Assembly (NCBI GenBank): GCA_023228195.1
Contig: JALOBR010000085.1
Location: forward strand, 1 to 6,261
Source of the DNA: Candidatus Omnitrophota bacterium
GTDB lineage: Bacteria > Omnitrophota > Gorgyraeia > Duberdicusellales > 4484-171
Direction of reading: 5' to 3'
Length of the DNA: 6,261 nucleotides
Below are positions 5,728-6,261 of the stretch, piece after piece. The notes under the pieces are model-generated. The model saw nothing but the letters and a program-made list of their open reading frames with translations, was not told where the DNA came from and did not search any database. Numbering within the stretch: position 1 is the stretch's first letter; each line of letters begins with the position of its first letter. Made by a program: the position numbers and the translations under genes.

Positions 5728-6261
5728 TTATTTAATTTTCTGCGCCACAATTACGCCATACCTTAAAAACCGATAATGAGTTTTAAGCATTCCCCTATAA
5801 TAATTTATCCCGTTCTCTTTAGCGTAAAAGCCCATTATTTTTTCATAGATTTCCCATTGCTTTGCTGCTGCTAACCGCGCCCTTATTTTTATATCGATTT
5901 TGTCAGTACAATCATACGCTTCCAACACGGCGAAACCGCTTGGCTCAAGCAAACTCCTGTAAGCATCTAAATCGCACTGAAACCAAATTCCCTGTTTATA
6001 AAGACTTCTGAACTCCGGGATAAAATTATATGCATCATCCAATGTGCCTTCGCATCCCTTAAGCCATAAATTGAAACCAATCTTTGCTCCATTTTTAAGA
6101 TGCCGGCGAATTCTCCTGAAGGCAATTTCTTTTTTCTGCCAATGCACACATGTTTCATTGATAAAAGCTTTTGTAAAATCTTTTTTATCCAACAAAAAAT
6201 TGCTTATGGATTGTTCGTGATATTCAACTTTTCCCTGTATGCCATGCAAAAGCGCTAATTC
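5728..6261 (-). CDS. Class I SAM-dependent methyltransferase, N-terminus cut by window edge
   Basis: The frame stays open to the right edge, giving 177 codons of the C-terminal part. A TTG at 6249 could be mistaken for a start, but the SAM-binding motif I is missing and must lie beyond the edge, so the gene is partial. The visible part shows the second half of a Rossmann methyltransferase. There is a strand and acidic region GKVEYHEQSI (10-19), a motif-IV-like strand KAFINETCVHW (31-41), the helix and strand IRRHLKNGAKIGFNL (51-65, corresponding to the usual 'LkpGG' turn), and the later strand SGFAVLEAYDCTD (108-120). The Met-containing tail GMLKTHYRFLRYGVIVAQK is typical of small-molecule methyltransferases of the Methyltransf_11/25 kind. 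The methyl acceptor cannot be told. It is followed after 14 bases by the flavoprotein gene. Confidence 0.7.
   Translation of the reverse strand, partial: ELALLHGIQGKVEYHEQSISNFLLDKKDFTKAFINETCVHWQKKEIAFRRIRRHLKNGAKIGFNLWLKGCEGTLDDAYNFIPEFRSLYKQGIWFQCDLDAYRSLLEPSGFAVLEAYDCTDKIDIKIRARLAAAKQWEIYEKIMGFYAKENGINYYRGMLKTHYRFLRYGVIVAQKIK

Noticed and set aside
1..6261. The whole window as a new defence or biosynthetic system
   Set aside because: The genes belong to mostly ordinary families (rRNA methylation, flavoprotein, exporter, anhydrase), and there is no toxin-antitoxin pair, recombinase, repeat array or synthase core.

Overview
The window is bacterial and gene-dense, with nine genes all read from the minus strand and no RNA genes, insertion sequences, CRISPR arrays or integration signs that I can see. 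Base composition leans towards A+T in most genes, and is visibly richer in G+C at the start of the RlmK-like methyltransferase gene. Start codons are mostly ATG with Shine-Dalgarno-type sites in front of several genes. Nothing fixes the taxonomy. A Gram-negative type of cell is suggested by a lipoprotein signal peptide and the small soluble families present. The bacterial SET-domain gene is compatible with the Chlamydiae/Verrucomicrobia/Omnitrophota side of the tree, but this is only a weak inference.

In transcription order (right to left), the first long run is almost without gaps. It holds the C-terminal part of a class I SAM methyltransferase cut by the right edge (5728-6261), a BaiN/RdsA (HI0933-like) flavoprotein (4478-5713), a UPF0213-type GIY-YIG protein whose ATG shares its A with the preceding stop codon (4212-4478), and a stand-alone RlmK-type 23S rRNA methyltransferase that overlaps the GIY-YIG gene by 14 bases (3209-4225). 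It continues with an ABC exporter ATPase (2442-3182), its ABC-2 permease three bases later (1635-2438), and a small beta-class carbonic anhydrase 28 bases after that (1061-1606). The spacing suggests one transcript with translational coupling, though the ABC/anhydrase part may have its own promoter.

A 190-base gap (871-1060), the only real intergenic space, separates this from a second unit. The gap carries a plausible sigma-70-type promoter and a strong AGGAGG site. It leads into a 163-residue lipoprotein with an NTF2-like DUF4440/SgcJ-type domain (379-870), followed 27 bases later by a SET-domain protein cut by the left edge (1-351).

Most genes look like ordinary chromosomal housekeeping or accessory functions. 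The points most worth a second look are the bacterial SET-domain gene beside an NTF2-fold lipoprotein, the ABC ATPase lacking the usual Q-loop glutamine and having an odd start region, the carbonic anhydrase at the end of an exporter operon, and the unfused RlmK. I do not see a convincing new multi-gene defence or mobile system.
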